A program made the translations under genes and the position numbers. DNA of 64,000 bases from Crossiella sp. SN42. Lineage in GTDB: Bacteria > Actinomycetota > Actinomycetes > Mycobacteriales > Pseudonocardiaceae. The stretch spans positions 62,001 to 126,000 of the forward strand of contig NZ_JAMHIV010000021.1 in NCBI RefSeq assembly GCF_023897065.1, written 5' to 3'. Below the pieces are notes generated by a model, which did not search any database, had not been told where the DNA came from, and saw nothing but the letters and a program-made list of their open reading frames with translations. This document shows, piece by piece, positions 51,609 through 60,990 of the stretch; within the stretch, counting starts at the first letter, position 1; the number at the start of each line of letters is the position of its first letter.

Positions 51609-52794
51609 CCTCGAGCACCTTGCCCTTGCGGTCCAGCACCGCGCGCCAGCCCCGGGGCAGCCGCAACCGGTCCTCGGGGTTGGTCAGCTCGACGTTCTGC
51701 ATGCCGAGGACCTCGCCGATGTCGGCCAGGTCCAGGTTCAGCGTCTCGATGGTGGATTCGTCGAACAGGGCGGCGCGTTTGAACACCGCGCTTTCCAGGT
51801 TGACGTATTTGAACGCCTTGATGAAGCTGAAGATCGCGTCATCGTGGAATTCCGTTTCCGCGGCCTGGACCTCGCCGTGGAACTCCGAGGTGCTGAAACT
51901 CGCTTTTCCGTAGAACAGGCTGCCGGTCAGTTCGACGGTGCCGGTGAAGGTGACCGCGTCCAGGGTGAAACCCGCGTAGAGCTCGGCGTCCGGGGCGCTG
52001 AACACGCCGACCCGGCACTGGTTGAGCACGAAGTTCTCCAGCACCGCGCCGGTCAGGTCGAGGTTGCAGACCACGTCTTGCGGGGCGTTGCGCAGGATTT
52101 CCGCGACCAGCCGCTGCGCGGCCAGCCGGACCTGGCGTTCCCGGTCCTCCGCCCTGGTCTCTTCATCCTCGACGCCGGGCAGCTTCTTGGGCTCTTTGAG
52201 CGGCTGGATGTCATCACCGGTGAGCTGGTCCCGCAGGGCCGCGTAACGCTTGTGCTGGAACGGGCGGCGCAAGTAGGAGCACAGCACGTCCACCACGGTC
52301 TGGGTGCGGCTCGGGTGCGCCCGCGCCAGGCCCACCAGCGCGTGCAGCGCGCCCACCCGGACCTGGTCCGCCTCGTGCCCGAGCAGCTCCACCGAGCGGG
52401 CGAACCGCTCGTCGGCCACCCGCTCCCGGTCGTGCATGGCGCGCACCCGCTCCAGCTCCTGGCGGGCCACCTCCACGGTCTGCCGGTCCCGCTCGATCTC
52501 CCGCCGGTCCTCCTCGGTGCGCCGCCTGCGGTCGTTGAGCCACAACGCGTACAGCGCGATCAGCGCGCCGGAGGCCACGCCGCCGGTCTTGAGCGCCTCG
52601 GCCCGGCCCGCGCCCGGATCGGAGCTCAGCAGCCAGCCGACGGCCAGGCCGAGCACGCCGATCGCGCCGCAGATGGTGGCGCCGAGCATGACGCTCTGCT
52701 TGTCCTTGTCCGCCCGTCGCGCGCGCAGGAGCAGCAGCACGACCGCGGTCACCAGACCGGCCGCGCCACCGCCGACCCACAGCCAGGGCTCCAT
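51574..52794 (-). CDS. membrane-anchored pentapeptide-repeat-like protein
   Basis: 406 residues from ATG 52794. Two N-terminal helices (about 4-22 and 38-58, plus a hydrophobic stretch near 75), a charged coiled-coil segment (DRRRRTEEDRREIERDRQTVEVARQ region, about 90-130), a helical region (VRVGALHALVGLARAHPSRTQTVVDVLCSYLRRPF), then a right-handed beta-helix with irregular A/F-x-L-x-x repeats (DLTGAVLENFVLNQCRV to about residue 350). Similar layouts occur widely in actinomycetes with unknown function. Topology suggests a cytoplasmic scaffold. Confidence 0.75.
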   Translation of the reverse strand: MEPWLWVGGGAAGLVTAVVLLLLRARRADKDKQSVMLGATICGAIGVLGLAVGWLLSSDPGAGRAEALKTGGVASGALIALYALWLNDRRRRTEEDRREIERDRQTVEVARQELERVRAMHDRERVADERFARSVELLGHEADQVRVGALHALVGLARAHPSRTQTVVDVLCSYLRRPFQHKRYAALRDQLTGDDIQPLKEPKKLPGVEDEETRAEDRERQVRLAAQRLVAEILRNAPQDVVCNLDLTGAVLENFVLNQCRVGVFSAPDAELYAGFTLDAVTFTGTVELTGSLFYGKASFSTSEFHGEVQAAETEFHDDAIFSFIKAFKYVNLESAVFKRAALFDESTIETLNLDLADIGEVLGMQNVELTNPEDRLRLPRGWRAVLDRKGKVLEVRGRTTAERLA

Positions 52795-52941
52795 GTCCAG
52801 ATTGTCTCTCCCGATCTGCCGTTCCTCCTGGTGCAGGATGTTTTTCCACCCGGACGGCCGAGAGAATGAACTCACCATTCGACCGGCGCCGTCGAATTGT
52901 CCCGTGCGCCTTCGTAAATCTCCCCGGTTATCCTTGCCGCT

Positions 52942-53565
52942 ATGACTCAGGCGCCGCGGACTCGGGGCAGGCTGAACCGGTCGCTGGTGCTGGCCAAGGC
53001 GATCGAGCTGATGGACGCCGACGGCGTGGACGGGCTCACCATCCGCGCGCTGGCCACCGCGCTGGGCGCGAAGCCGATGGCGATCTACACCTACTTCGCC
53101 GGCAAGGACGAGCTGCTCGCCGCGGCCTACGAGGACCTGGTCACCCGCACCCCGCTGCCCGCGCTGGAAGAGGGCGCCGAGGGCCTGAAGCGGGCCCTGC
53201 GCGCGCACCGGGCGGTGCTGCTGGCCCACCCCTGCCTGATCCAGCTGATCGTGCGGATGGACCGGCCCGGCGACTACGACCTGCGGCTCAACGAGGCCGC
53301 CTTCGCCGCGCTGCTGCACGCCGGGATGTCCCCGCGCGAGGCGGTGCTGCGCGGGGCGGCGGCCAACTGGCTGGTGCTGGGCAGCATCACCCGCAACACG
53401 GCCAGGATGGTCCAGCACCCCGAGCTGCTGCCGACCGCGGCGGACCTCCCGCCGCAGACCCATCCCGCGCTGCACGCGGTGCTCTCGGTGCTGCCCGGCC
53501 TCGACGAGGAGGAGCTGTTCGAGGCCGGGCTGGACCTGGTGCTCGGCACTACTTCCGGCAGCTGA
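52942..53565 (+). CDS. TetR-family transcriptional regulator
   Basis: 207 residues. HTH: LVLAKAIELMDADGVDGLTIRALATALGAKPMAIYTYFAGKDELLAAAYEDL. The C-terminal ligand domain is of TetR_C type (AHPCLIQLIVRMDRPGDYDLRLNEAAFAALLHAG). It ends overlapping the 3' end of the first peptidase gene by 17 bp. It may control that gene pair or the divergent membrane protein; no operator identified. Confidence 0.9.
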   Translation: MTQAPRTRGRLNRSLVLAKAIELMDADGVDGLTIRALATALGAKPMAIYTYFAGKDELLAAAYEDLVTRTPLPALEEGAEGLKRALRAHRAVLLAHPCLIQLIVRMDRPGDYDLRLNEAAFAALLHAGMSPREAVLRGAAANWLVLGSITRNTARMVQHPELLPTAADLPPQTHPALHAVLSVLPGLDEEELFEAGLDLVLGTTSGS

Positions 53566-55012
53566 CGTCCTTGGCGGGCAACGCACCGCCGACGAGGTAG
53601 CCGGTCACCTCCGCGTCCACGCAGGCGTTGCCGAAGTTGGCGTAGACCCCGTGCACGCGAGTGTTCTCCAGCAGCACCAAGCGTCCCTGGTCGCCGAGCG
53701 CACGGCGCAGCCCCTGCGCGCCGACCAGCGGCGTGGAGGTGTCGCCTGCGGCTTGCACGATCAGCACGCTCTTCGCCCGGCCCGGCACCACCTGGGTCGG
53801 CGGCTCGATCGGCTTGCCCGGCCAGAACGCGCACGGGTGGATGTTGCTGGCCGCCGCGCCGAAGAACGGGTACTTGCGCCCGTCCAGGGCCGAGTCCACC
53901 GCGTAGCGGGCCGGGTCGCGCGGCCATTCGGCGTCGTCGCAGGCCACCGCCAGGTGGCCGGAGAACAGCTCGTCCGCGGGAGGCAGCGCGGCCACCTGGT
54001 CGGCCAGTGCGATCGCCGCCGGGTCGCGCAGCGCGCCGCGGTCCAGATCGCCGATCAGCGCGGCCAGCCCCTGGTTGTCGCGCTCGTCGTAGAGCACCCC
54101 GCGGACCACCGGGCGCAGCACCTCGCCGGTGAAGGTGAACGAGCCGTGCTGGACCGGGTGCCGGTCCAGCTTCGGCAGCAGCGCGTCCAGCCGGGCCCTG
54201 ACCCGCTCGGCGGTCTGACCCAGCGGCGCGCCGTTGCGCACCGTCCAGTCCGCCCACTCGGCCAGCGCCTGCTCGTTCACCGGGCCCCAGTTGCGGAAGC
54301 TCTGCCGCCAGGCCGAAGCCGGGTCGACCGCGCTGTCCAGCACCACCCGGTCGGTCCGCTCCGGGAACAGCTGGGTGTAGACCGCGCCCAGGTAGGTGCC
54401 GTAGGAGGTGCCGAAGTAGCTGGCCGTGCGCTCGCCCAGCGCGGCCCGGACCGCGTCCAGATCGCGGGCGACGTTGCGGGTGGTGAGGAAGGGCGCCCGG
54501 TCGCCGAAACGCCGGTGGCACTGCCGGGCGAGGTTGGCGGCGGCCCGCGCGTCGGCGGCGAAACCGTGCTTGCCGGGGTGCCGGGGCCAGGTCACCTCGA
54601 ACAGCGAACCGGTCTGGCCGCAGGCGACCTGCCCGCTCTGGCCGATCCCGCGCGGGTCCATGCCGATCAGGTCGAAGCGGTCCAGCACCTGCTGGGGCAG
54701 CCTGGAGTGCAGGTCGCTGGGCAGGTCGAGGCCCGCGCCGCCCGGCCCGCCGGGGTTGGTCAGCAGGATGCCGTGCCGCTTGGCCGGATCGGCGGCCTTG
54801 ATCCGGGAGATGGCGAGCTGGATCTCGCGGCCGCCCGGGTTCCGGTAGTCCAGCGGCACGGTCAGGGTGGCGCATTCCTGGGGCGTGCCGGGCTTGCCGT
54901 CGCAGTCTGTCCACTGTGGACGATTCGGGGCTGGTTCGGCGGTGGCGGGCGCGGCCGTCGTCGCGAGCAGGGCGGCGACGGCCGCGGCCAGCAGGTGTCT
55001 TCGATGGCGCAT
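53549..55012 (-). CDS. secreted S33-family tripeptidyl aminopeptidase, copy 1
   Basis: 487 residues with signal peptide MRHRRHLLAAAVAALLATTAAPATA. Alpha/beta-hydrolase core: GILLTNPGGPGGAGLDLPS oxyanion loop, nucleophile GTSYGTYLGAVY, VVLDSAVDPAS, acid in VQAAGDTSTPLVGA, His in NTRVHGVYANFGNACVD; the C-terminus has paired Cys. Streptomyces TAP/SlpD/SlpE-type enzymes release tripeptides from secreted proteins. It is a tandem paralogue of the next gene with the same domain order, so local duplication. Confidence 0.9.
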   Translation of the reverse strand: MRHRRHLLAAAVAALLATTAAPATAEPAPNRPQWTDCDGKPGTPQECATLTVPLDYRNPGGREIQLAISRIKAADPAKRHGILLTNPGGPGGAGLDLPSDLHSRLPQQVLDRFDLIGMDPRGIGQSGQVACGQTGSLFEVTWPRHPGKHGFAADARAAANLARQCHRRFGDRAPFLTTRNVARDLDAVRAALGERTASYFGTSYGTYLGAVYTQLFPERTDRVVLDSAVDPASAWRQSFRNWGPVNEQALAEWADWTVRNGAPLGQTAERVRARLDALLPKLDRHPVQHGSFTFTGEVLRPVVRGVLYDERDNQGLAALIGDLDRGALRDPAAIALADQVAALPPADELFSGHLAVACDDAEWPRDPARYAVDSALDGRKYPFFGAAASNIHPCAFWPGKPIEPPTQVVPGRAKSVLIVQAAGDTSTPLVGAQGLRRALGDQGRLVLLENTRVHGVYANFGNACVDAEVTGYLVGGALPAKDVSCRK

Positions 55013-55042
55013 GCCACCGAAGCTAGCGTACTTAGTACGTGA

Positions 55043-56515
55043 TCAGCCAGGTACGTTCGCGCAGCGCTGATCCGCCGCCGGCAAGCTGCCGCTGACCAGG
55101 TACTTCGTCACCGTGTTGTCCACGCAGGCGTTACCGTAGCGGGCGTAGAGCCCGTGCATCCGGGCGTCCGCCAGGGTCAGCAGCCGGGCGTTCTCGCCGA
55201 GCATCCGGCGCATGCTGACCGCGCCGGCGTACGGCGTGGCCGAGTCCCCGGTGGCGCCGACCACCAGCGCGCCGTGCCGGGCCGGGCGGATCTTGGTGGT
55301 CTGCTCCAGCGGCCGGTGCGGCCAGTACGCGCACGGCCCGATGCCGGCCGCCGCCGCGCCGAAGAACGGGTACCGCCGGGCGTCCAGCGCGGTCTCGGCC
55401 GCGTACCGGGCCGGGTTGCGGTCCCAGGCGGCGTCGGTGCACTGCACGGCCAGGAAGACCGAGACGAAGTTGTCCGCGGGGAAGGTGGCCAGCACCGCGT
55501 CCAGGAAGCCGCGCACCGCAGGGTCGCTGAGCTGCCCGTCGGCCAGGTCGGCGACCAGCCCGGCGAGCACCGGGTCGCTGCGGTCGCTGTAGAGCACCAG
55601 CCTGCTCACCTCGCGCAGCGTGTTGCCGTCCAGCTTCAGCTGCCCGTACTGGGCGGGCCGCTGATCCAGCGCCCGTGCCAGTTCCGCGTAGTGCGCGCGC
55701 ACCGCGGCCGGGGTCGCGCCGAAGTGGTAGGTGGCGTCCCGCTCCGCGGCCCAGGCTGCCCAGTCCGCGAACGCGGTCTCCGCGGCCGGTCCCCAGCCCC
55801 GGTTCATGCCGTGCCAGACCTTGGCCGGGTCGATCGCGCCGTCCAGCACCATCCGGTCCACCCGCGCCGGGAACAGTTGCCCGTACACCGCGCCCAGGTA
55901 GGTGCCGTAGGAGCCGCCGTAGAAGCTGATCCGCTGCTCACCCAGCCCGGCCCTGACCAGGTCCAGGTCCCGGGCGGCGTTGCGGGTGGAGGCGAAGGGC
56001 AATCGATCCCCTTCCGCCTGCTGGCACTGCTGGGCGACCTCCTTGGCCGCCTTGGCCTCGGCCGGGAACCCACCGGGTCCGGGCAGCCGTGGCCACAGCG
56101 CGTCGAAGACCGTGCCGGTGAACCCGCAGGACAGCGGGCTGCTCTTGCCCACGAACCGGGGGTCGAAGCCGATCAGGTCGAACCGGTCCAGCACGTCCTT
56201 GGGGAAGGTCTGCGCGAGCCCCAGCGGCATGTCCAGCCCGCTGCCGCCCGGCCCGCCGGGGTTGACCAGCAGCACGCCATGCCGCTTGGCCGGGTCCGCC
56301 GCCTTGAGCCGGGAGATGGCCAGCTCGACGGTCTTCCCGCCCGGCGCCCGGTAGTCCAGTGGCGCGCGCAGGGTGGCGCATTCCAGTGGGGTGGCGGGGT
56401 CAGCGTCGCAGTCTGTCCACTGTGGACTCTGCGGCGCGGCGGTCACCGGCGGGGTGAGGGACAACGCGAGGAGCGCCGTCAGGGCTGCCGCGAACGCGGC
56501 ACGGCTGGTACGCAT
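55043..56515 (-). CDS. secreted S33-family tripeptidyl aminopeptidase, copy 2
   Basis: 490 residues from ATG 56515, signal peptide MRTSRAAFAAALTALLALSLTPPVTA. Same architecture as copy 1: GVLLVNPGGPGGSGLDMPL, nucleophile GGSYGTYLGAVY, VVGATGDSATPYAGA acid, ARMHGLYARYGNACVD His. Upstream of copy 1 on the same strand with 30 bp between, so probably one transcript. Both copies keep GTCCACTGTGGAC at the same codons (QWTDCD), reflecting shared ancestry. Confidence 0.9.
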   Translation of the reverse strand: MRTSRAAFAAALTALLALSLTPPVTAAPQSPQWTDCDADPATPLECATLRAPLDYRAPGGKTVELAISRLKAADPAKRHGVLLVNPGGPGGSGLDMPLGLAQTFPKDVLDRFDLIGFDPRFVGKSSPLSCGFTGTVFDALWPRLPGPGGFPAEAKAAKEVAQQCQQAEGDRLPFASTRNAARDLDLVRAGLGEQRISFYGGSYGTYLGAVYGQLFPARVDRMVLDGAIDPAKVWHGMNRGWGPAAETAFADWAAWAAERDATYHFGATPAAVRAHYAELARALDQRPAQYGQLKLDGNTLREVSRLVLYSDRSDPVLAGLVADLADGQLSDPAVRGFLDAVLATFPADNFVSVFLAVQCTDAAWDRNPARYAAETALDARRYPFFGAAAAGIGPCAYWPHRPLEQTTKIRPARHGALVVGATGDSATPYAGAVSMRRMLGENARLLTLADARMHGLYARYGNACVDNTVTKYLVSGSLPAADQRCANVPG

Positions 56516-56527
56516 GTGCCAGAAACT

Positions 56528-56560
56528 ACGGGCCGTCGCGCGGTTCGCGCGACGGCCCGT
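56528..56560. terminator. strong terminator after otsB-GH15 gene
   Basis: ACGGGCCGTCGCGC pairs perfectly with GCGCGACGGCCCGT (14 bp, 5-nt loop), 17 nt beyond the fusion gene stop and just upstream of the peptidase operon. Confidence 0.75.
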
Positions 56561-56577
56561 TCGTTGGTGCTTTCGGC

Positions 56578-59106
56578 TCAGGCGTCCAGCAGCTGGGCGC
56601 AGCGGATCAGGCCCAGGTGCGAGTACGCCTGCGGGTGGTTGCCCAGCGAGCGCTCGGCCACCGGGTCGTACTCCTCCGGCAGCAGCCCGGTCGGCCCGGC
56701 GCAGTCCACCATCTGCTGGAACAGCTCCTCGGCCTCCGTGCGGCGGCCGGTGAGCAGGTAGGCCTCGATCATCCAGGCCGCGCACAGGTGCCAGCCGCCC
56801 TCCGAGCCCGGCAGGCCGTCGTCGCGGTGGTAGCGGTAGACGGTGACGCCGGAGCGCAGCTCGGCCTCGGTCGCGGTGACCGTGGCCTGGAAGCGCTCGT
56901 CAGCCGGGTCGATCAGGCCGGAGAGGCCGATGTGCAGGGTGGCCGCGTCCAGGTCGGTGCCGTCGTAGGCGGTGGTGAAGGACTGGACCTCGTCGTTCCA
57001 GCCGTGCTCCAGCACGTCCTCGCGGATGGTCTCGCGCAGCTTGGCCCACTCCGGGTCGACCTCCCGGCCGAAGCTCTCGCCGAGGGCGATCGCCCGGTCC
57101 AGGGTGACCCAGCACATGACCTTGGAGTACACCCGGTGCCGCGGCGCGGCGCGCTCCTCCCAGATGCCGTGGTCGGGCTCGTGCCAGCGGCGGGTGACCG
57201 CCTCGGCCATCGCCTGCACCATGCGCCAGTCCTCGTCGGTCAGCTTGCCCCTGGCCTCGGTCAGCTTCTTGACCAGGTCGACCACCGGGCCGAAGACGTC
57301 CAGCTGGACCTGCTGGTTGGCCAGGTTGCCCACCCGCACCGGGCGCGAGCCCGCGTAGCCGGGCAGGGTGTCCAGCACCGCTTCCGGGCCGAGCGTGGTG
57401 CCGTGCAGGGTGTAGAGCGGGTGCAGCCGCTCCGGGCTGGTCAGCGTGCCCAGCACGGTGTGCAGCCAGCCCAGGTAGGCCTCGGCCTCGGCGAGGGAAC
57501 CCAGCGACACCAACGCTTGCGCGGACAGAGCGGCGTCGCGGACCCAGCAGTAGCGGTAGTCCCAGTTGCGGACCCCGCCGATCTCCTCCGGCAGCGAGGA
57601 GGTCGCGGCGGCCAGGAAGGCGCCGGTCTCGCCGTGCTGGAGGCCGCGCAGGGTCAGCGCGGAGCGGGCCACCAGCTCGCGCTGGGTCTTGGGCAGGTCG
57701 AGCGTGCCCAGCCACTCCGACCAGTAGCGGTCGGCGCGGCCGCGGCGCTCGGCCTCCGGGGTCTCCGCGGCGGTGAGGTCGTCGGTGCCGCAACGCAGCT
57801 CCAGCACCACCGGCGAGCCGGGGTGCACCGCGACGATGGCCTGCGCGGTGTCGTGCTGGCCGTCGCTGGTGACCTGCCAACGCACGCCGGGGGAGCGCAG
57901 CACGATCGGGTCCGAGGTGCCCAGCACCCGCAGCCCGTCGCCCTCGGCCACCAGCGACACCGGGACCTGGCCGAACTCCGGCCGCGGCGCGAAGGTGACC
58001 AGCGCGGTGGTGTCGCCGGAGATCACCCGGATCAGGTCGGTGCGCTGCGGCTGCGCGTAGTGGTCCAGGTAGTCGGTGACCAGCAGCTTGGACCAGCGGG
58101 TCTCCACCGTCATGGTGCCCGGCACGTAACGCTGGCCCAGCGGCAGGCCGTTGCGCTCGGGCTTGATGGAGAAGTGGCCCGCGGACGGCCCGCCGAGCAG
58201 GTCGGCGAAGATCGCCGCCGAGTCCGGCTCGGGGTGGCACAGCCAGGTCAGCCGGGCGTCCGGGGTGACCAGGGCGACCGAGCGCTCGTTGGCCAGCATG
58301 GTCAGCCGCTCGATCGGCACCGCCTGCTCGCCGTAGAGCCAGTTCCGGCGCTCCTCCAGCAGGAAGGCCAGCACCAGCGCGACCTCGGCGGTGTCCGGGA
58401 TGCGGTACTCCGCGGCGCTGTCGCCGTCGCCCACCTTCACGCCCAGGTCAGGGCCTGCCAGGCGGATGAAGGCCTTCTCGTCGGTGACGTCGTCGCCGAT
58501 GAAGAACGCGGCCGAGGCGGCCACCTGGTGCCGGAGCACGTCGAGGGCGTGGCCCTTGTCGGTCTGGATCACGGCCAGCTCGATCACCGCCTTGCCCTCG
58601 GTGACCTGGATGTCCGGCCAGGTGCACGGGCCCTGGCGGACGGCCTCGAAGACGCGTTCGCCGATCTCCGGCTCGGCACGCCGGGAGTGCACCGCAACCG
58701 AGGCGGGCTTGAACTCCAGGTGCACACCGGGGGCGTCCGCGACGATCTCCTCGATCGCCCGGCGGACCCGGGTGAGCCGGTCCTTGGCGGCGGCGTCCAG
58801 CTCGTGCACGAAGCCGACGTCGAACTCCGAGCCGTGCGAGCCCACCAGGTGGACCTCGGCCGGCAGGCGGGACAGGGTGGCCAGGTCGCGCAGGGCGCGC
58901 CCGGAGATGACCGCGATCGTGGTGGCGGGCAGGGCGGCCAGCGACCGCAGCGCGTTCACCGACTCCGGCAGCGGCCGGGCACGCTCGGGATCGGCGACGA
59001 TCGGGGCCAGGGTCCCGTCGTAGTCGCAGGCGACCAGCAGCCTCGGAGTCCGAGCCAGCTGAATGATCGCGCGCCGCAACTCGATGGGGAGGGTTTCGGC
59101 GGTCAA
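56578..59106 (-). CDS. otsB: trehalose-6-phosphate phosphatase / GH15 fusion
   Basis: 842 residues from TTG 59106, chosen because GGAGG lies 6 nt upstream. Residues about 1-250: OtsB-type HAD phosphatase (DYDGTLAPIVADP nucleophile motif, VISGR, GSHGSE, FIGDDVTDEKAF). Residues about 255-842: GH15 glucoamylase/trehalase-like module (IGGVRNWDYRYCWVRDA, HGIWEERAAPRHRVYSKVMCWVTLDRA, LLPEEYDP, NHPQAYSHLGLIRCA). GH15 trehalases of this type occur in mycobacteria. The fusion joins the last step of trehalose synthesis with a probable trehalase, which would be futile unless regulated. otsA is 70 bp upstream on the same strand. Confidence 0.9.
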   Translation of the reverse strand: MTAETLPIELRRAIIQLARTPRLLVACDYDGTLAPIVADPERARPLPESVNALRSLAALPATTIAVISGRALRDLATLSRLPAEVHLVGSHGSEFDVGFVHELDAAAKDRLTRVRRAIEEIVADAPGVHLEFKPASVAVHSRRAEPEIGERVFEAVRQGPCTWPDIQVTEGKAVIELAVIQTDKGHALDVLRHQVAASAAFFIGDDVTDEKAFIRLAGPDLGVKVGDGDSAAEYRIPDTAEVALVLAFLLEERRNWLYGEQAVPIERLTMLANERSVALVTPDARLTWLCHPEPDSAAIFADLLGGPSAGHFSIKPERNGLPLGQRYVPGTMTVETRWSKLLVTDYLDHYAQPQRTDLIRVISGDTTALVTFAPRPEFGQVPVSLVAEGDGLRVLGTSDPIVLRSPGVRWQVTSDGQHDTAQAIVAVHPGSPVVLELRCGTDDLTAAETPEAERRGRADRYWSEWLGTLDLPKTQRELVARSALTLRGLQHGETGAFLAAATSSLPEEIGGVRNWDYRYCWVRDAALSAQALVSLGSLAEAEAYLGWLHTVLGTLTSPERLHPLYTLHGTTLGPEAVLDTLPGYAGSRPVRVGNLANQQVQLDVFGPVVDLVKKLTEARGKLTDEDWRMVQAMAEAVTRRWHEPDHGIWEERAAPRHRVYSKVMCWVTLDRAIALGESFGREVDPEWAKLRETIREDVLEHGWNDEVQSFTTAYDGTDLDAATLHIGLSGLIDPADERFQATVTATEAELRSGVTVYRYHRDDGLPGSEGGWHLCAAWMIEAYLLTGRRTEAEELFQQMVDCAGPTGLLPEEYDPVAERSLGNHPQAYSHLGLIRCAQLLDA

Positions 59107-59176
59107 CGCCTTCCTCCTACGTGGCGTTCGGGGCGGTTGAGAACTATGTGGGCGCGCCCCGGGGGATGGGCGCCAC

Positions 59177-60616
59177 CTATGTCGCGTTGCTCTGCGTGCC
59201 AAGCGCCTCGAGGAACGATCGAGCCCAGCGGTCGACGTCGTGGGTGAGGACCTGGCGGCGCAGAGCGCGCATCCTACGGCGGCCCTCGGCCGGATCAACG
59301 GTGAGGGCAGCCTGCAATGCGTTCTTCACGCCATCCAGATCGTGCGGGTTGACGAGAAAAGCGCTCGTGAGTTCAGCGGCGGCTCCGGCGAACTCACTGA
59401 GCACAAGTGTTCCACCGAGGTCGTGTCGGCAGGCCACGTACTCCTTGCAGACCAGGTTCATACCATCCCGAACCGGTGTCACCACCATCACATCGGCGGC
59501 ACAGAAGAAGGCGGCCAGCTCCTTGCGGTCCACCGACTGGTGCAAATAGTGCACGGCCGGGTGACCCACCCGAGCGAACTCGCCGTTGATCCGTCCCACG
59601 CCGCGCTCGATGTCCTCGCGCATCTGCTGGTAGTGCTCGACCCGCTCCCGGCTGGGCGTGGCCAGCTGGATCATGGTCACGTCCTGTGAGTTGATCCGCT
59701 CCTCGGCCAGCAGCTCGTGCAGCGCGCGCAACCGGACGTCGATGCCCTTGGTGTAGTCGAGGCGGTCCACGCCGAGCAGGATCTTCTTCGGATTGCCCAG
59801 CTCACGCCGGATCTCCGCGGCCCGCTGCTGCACCTCGCGGGTGCGCGCCAGCTGGTCCAGCCCGGCGGAGTCGATGGAGATCGGGAACGCGCCCACCCGC
59901 ACCAGCCGGTCACCCACCGGCACCAGACCGGGCCGGGTGCGCACCCCCACCGCGCCCCTGGTCGGCTCCAGGCCGAGCAGCCTGCGGGCCAGCCAGAGGA
60001 AGTTCTGCGCGCCACCCGGTCGGTGGAACCCGACCAGGTCCGCGCCGAGCAGCCCGCGGATGATCTCCCCGCGCCAGGGCAGCTGCATGAACAGCTCCAC
60101 CGGCGGGAACGGGATGTGCAGGAAGAACCCGATCCGCAGGTCCGGCCGCTGTTCCCGCAGCATCGCGGGCACCAGCTGCAGCTGGTAGTCCTGCACCCAC
60201 ACGGTCGCGCCCTCGGCGGCGATCTTGGCGGTGGCGTCGGCGAAGCGCTGGTTGACCTTCACGTAGGCGTCCCACCACTTGCGGTGGTAGGCGGGCGGGG
60301 CCACCACGTCGTGGTAGAGCGGCCACAGCGTCCCGTTGGAGAAGCCCTCGTAGTAGTCGCGCACCTCCTGCGCGCTCAGCTGCACCGGGTGCAGCTGCAC
60401 CCCGGTCTCCTCGAACGGCTCGACCTCGGCGTCAGCCACCCCGGGCCAGCCGACCCAGGCGCCGCTGCGCGAACGCAGGAACGGCTCCAGCGAGGAGACC
60501 AGCCCACCAGGACTGCGTTTCCACCGCTCCGTGCCGTCGTCCAACCGCTCGAGGTCGACGGGTAGACGGTTGGCGATCACGATGAAGTCAGCAGCCGAGT
60601 CCATCGCAGCACCCAC
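59177..60616 (-). CDS. otsA: trehalose-6-phosphate synthase
   Basis: 479 residues from GTG 60616 (GGAGG at 8 nt); ATG 60604 is the alternative. GT20 features: [88 protein letters not shown] and [13 protein letters not shown]. Makes trehalose-6-phosphate from a nucleotide-glucose donor and glucose-6-phosphate. Forms an operon with the otsB-GH15 fusion. Confidence 0.96.
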   Translation of the reverse strand: MGAAMDSAADFIVIANRLPVDLERLDDGTERWKRSPGGLVSSLEPFLRSRSGAWVGWPGVADAEVEPFEETGVQLHPVQLSAQEVRDYYEGFSNGTLWPLYHDVVAPPAYHRKWWDAYVKVNQRFADATAKIAAEGATVWVQDYQLQLVPAMLREQRPDLRIGFFLHIPFPPVELFMQLPWRGEIIRGLLGADLVGFHRPGGAQNFLWLARRLLGLEPTRGAVGVRTRPGLVPVGDRLVRVGAFPISIDSAGLDQLARTREVQQRAAEIRRELGNPKKILLGVDRLDYTKGIDVRLRALHELLAEERINSQDVTMIQLATPSRERVEHYQQMREDIERGVGRINGEFARVGHPAVHYLHQSVDRKELAAFFCAADVMVVTPVRDGMNLVCKEYVACRHDLGGTLVLSEFAGAAAELTSAFLVNPHDLDGVKNALQAALTVDPAEGRRRMRALRRQVLTHDVDRWARSFLEALGTQSNAT

Positions 60617-60768
60617 CGGGTCCGCCTCCTTTGTCGACAGGGATCCGTGACCCGAGGTTATCCACAACGCCGCAGGTCTACCTGTTGGCGTAACCGCTGT
60701 CACAGTCCGCAATCGGGCGGTTGTTATGCGCACGGGCCGGTGCCGCATACGATGTTCGCGGCACGCAT

Positions 60769-60841
60769 GCCGGTGTAGCTCAATTGGCAGAGCACTCGCC
60801 TTGTAAGCGAGGGGTTACGGGTTCAAGTCCCGTCACCGGCT
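60769..60841 (+). tRNA. tRNA-Thr (anticodon TGT)
   Basis: Acceptor stem GCCGGTG/CACCGGC, D-arm GCTC..GAGC, anticodon stem CTCGC/GCGAG with loop CTTGTAA (anticodon TGT, positions 34-36), T-arm ACGGG-TTCAAGT-CCCGT. CCA is not encoded; the discriminator is T. The only RNA gene recognised. Confidence 0.96.
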
Positions 60842-60899
60842 CGTCGCGCCTCTGGCTGCTCGCCGCCGTTGGCGGCTTCGCCGGGGCTCGTTGTGTGAT

Positions 60900-60918
60900 C
60901 CGGGGGCCGAGCCCCCGG
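60900..60918 (+). terminator. terminator after tRNA-Thr
   Basis: CCGGGGGC pairs with GCCCCCGG around a 3-nt loop, 58 nt after the tRNA. The GGGGGC..GCCCCC cassette with following C-rich stretch looks like a common post-RNA-gene terminator in this genome type. Confidence 0.65.
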
Positions 60919-60990
60919 ACCCCCACGGTGCGGTTGGTGCCGAACCAGCGGGGTTTCGCGCCGCGCCTGGCCTGGCCCGGTTCTGTTGCG

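Noticed and set aside
51574-53586. 670-codon version of the pentapeptide-like gene
   Set aside because: The extra N-terminal part lies antisense to the TetR gene and is low-complexity; ATG 52794 gives the expected membrane N-terminus.
60842-60990. Possible second RNA gene after tRNA-Thr
   Set aside because: No cloverleaf or known RNA pattern; the only structure is the terminator hairpin and a GC-rich tail.
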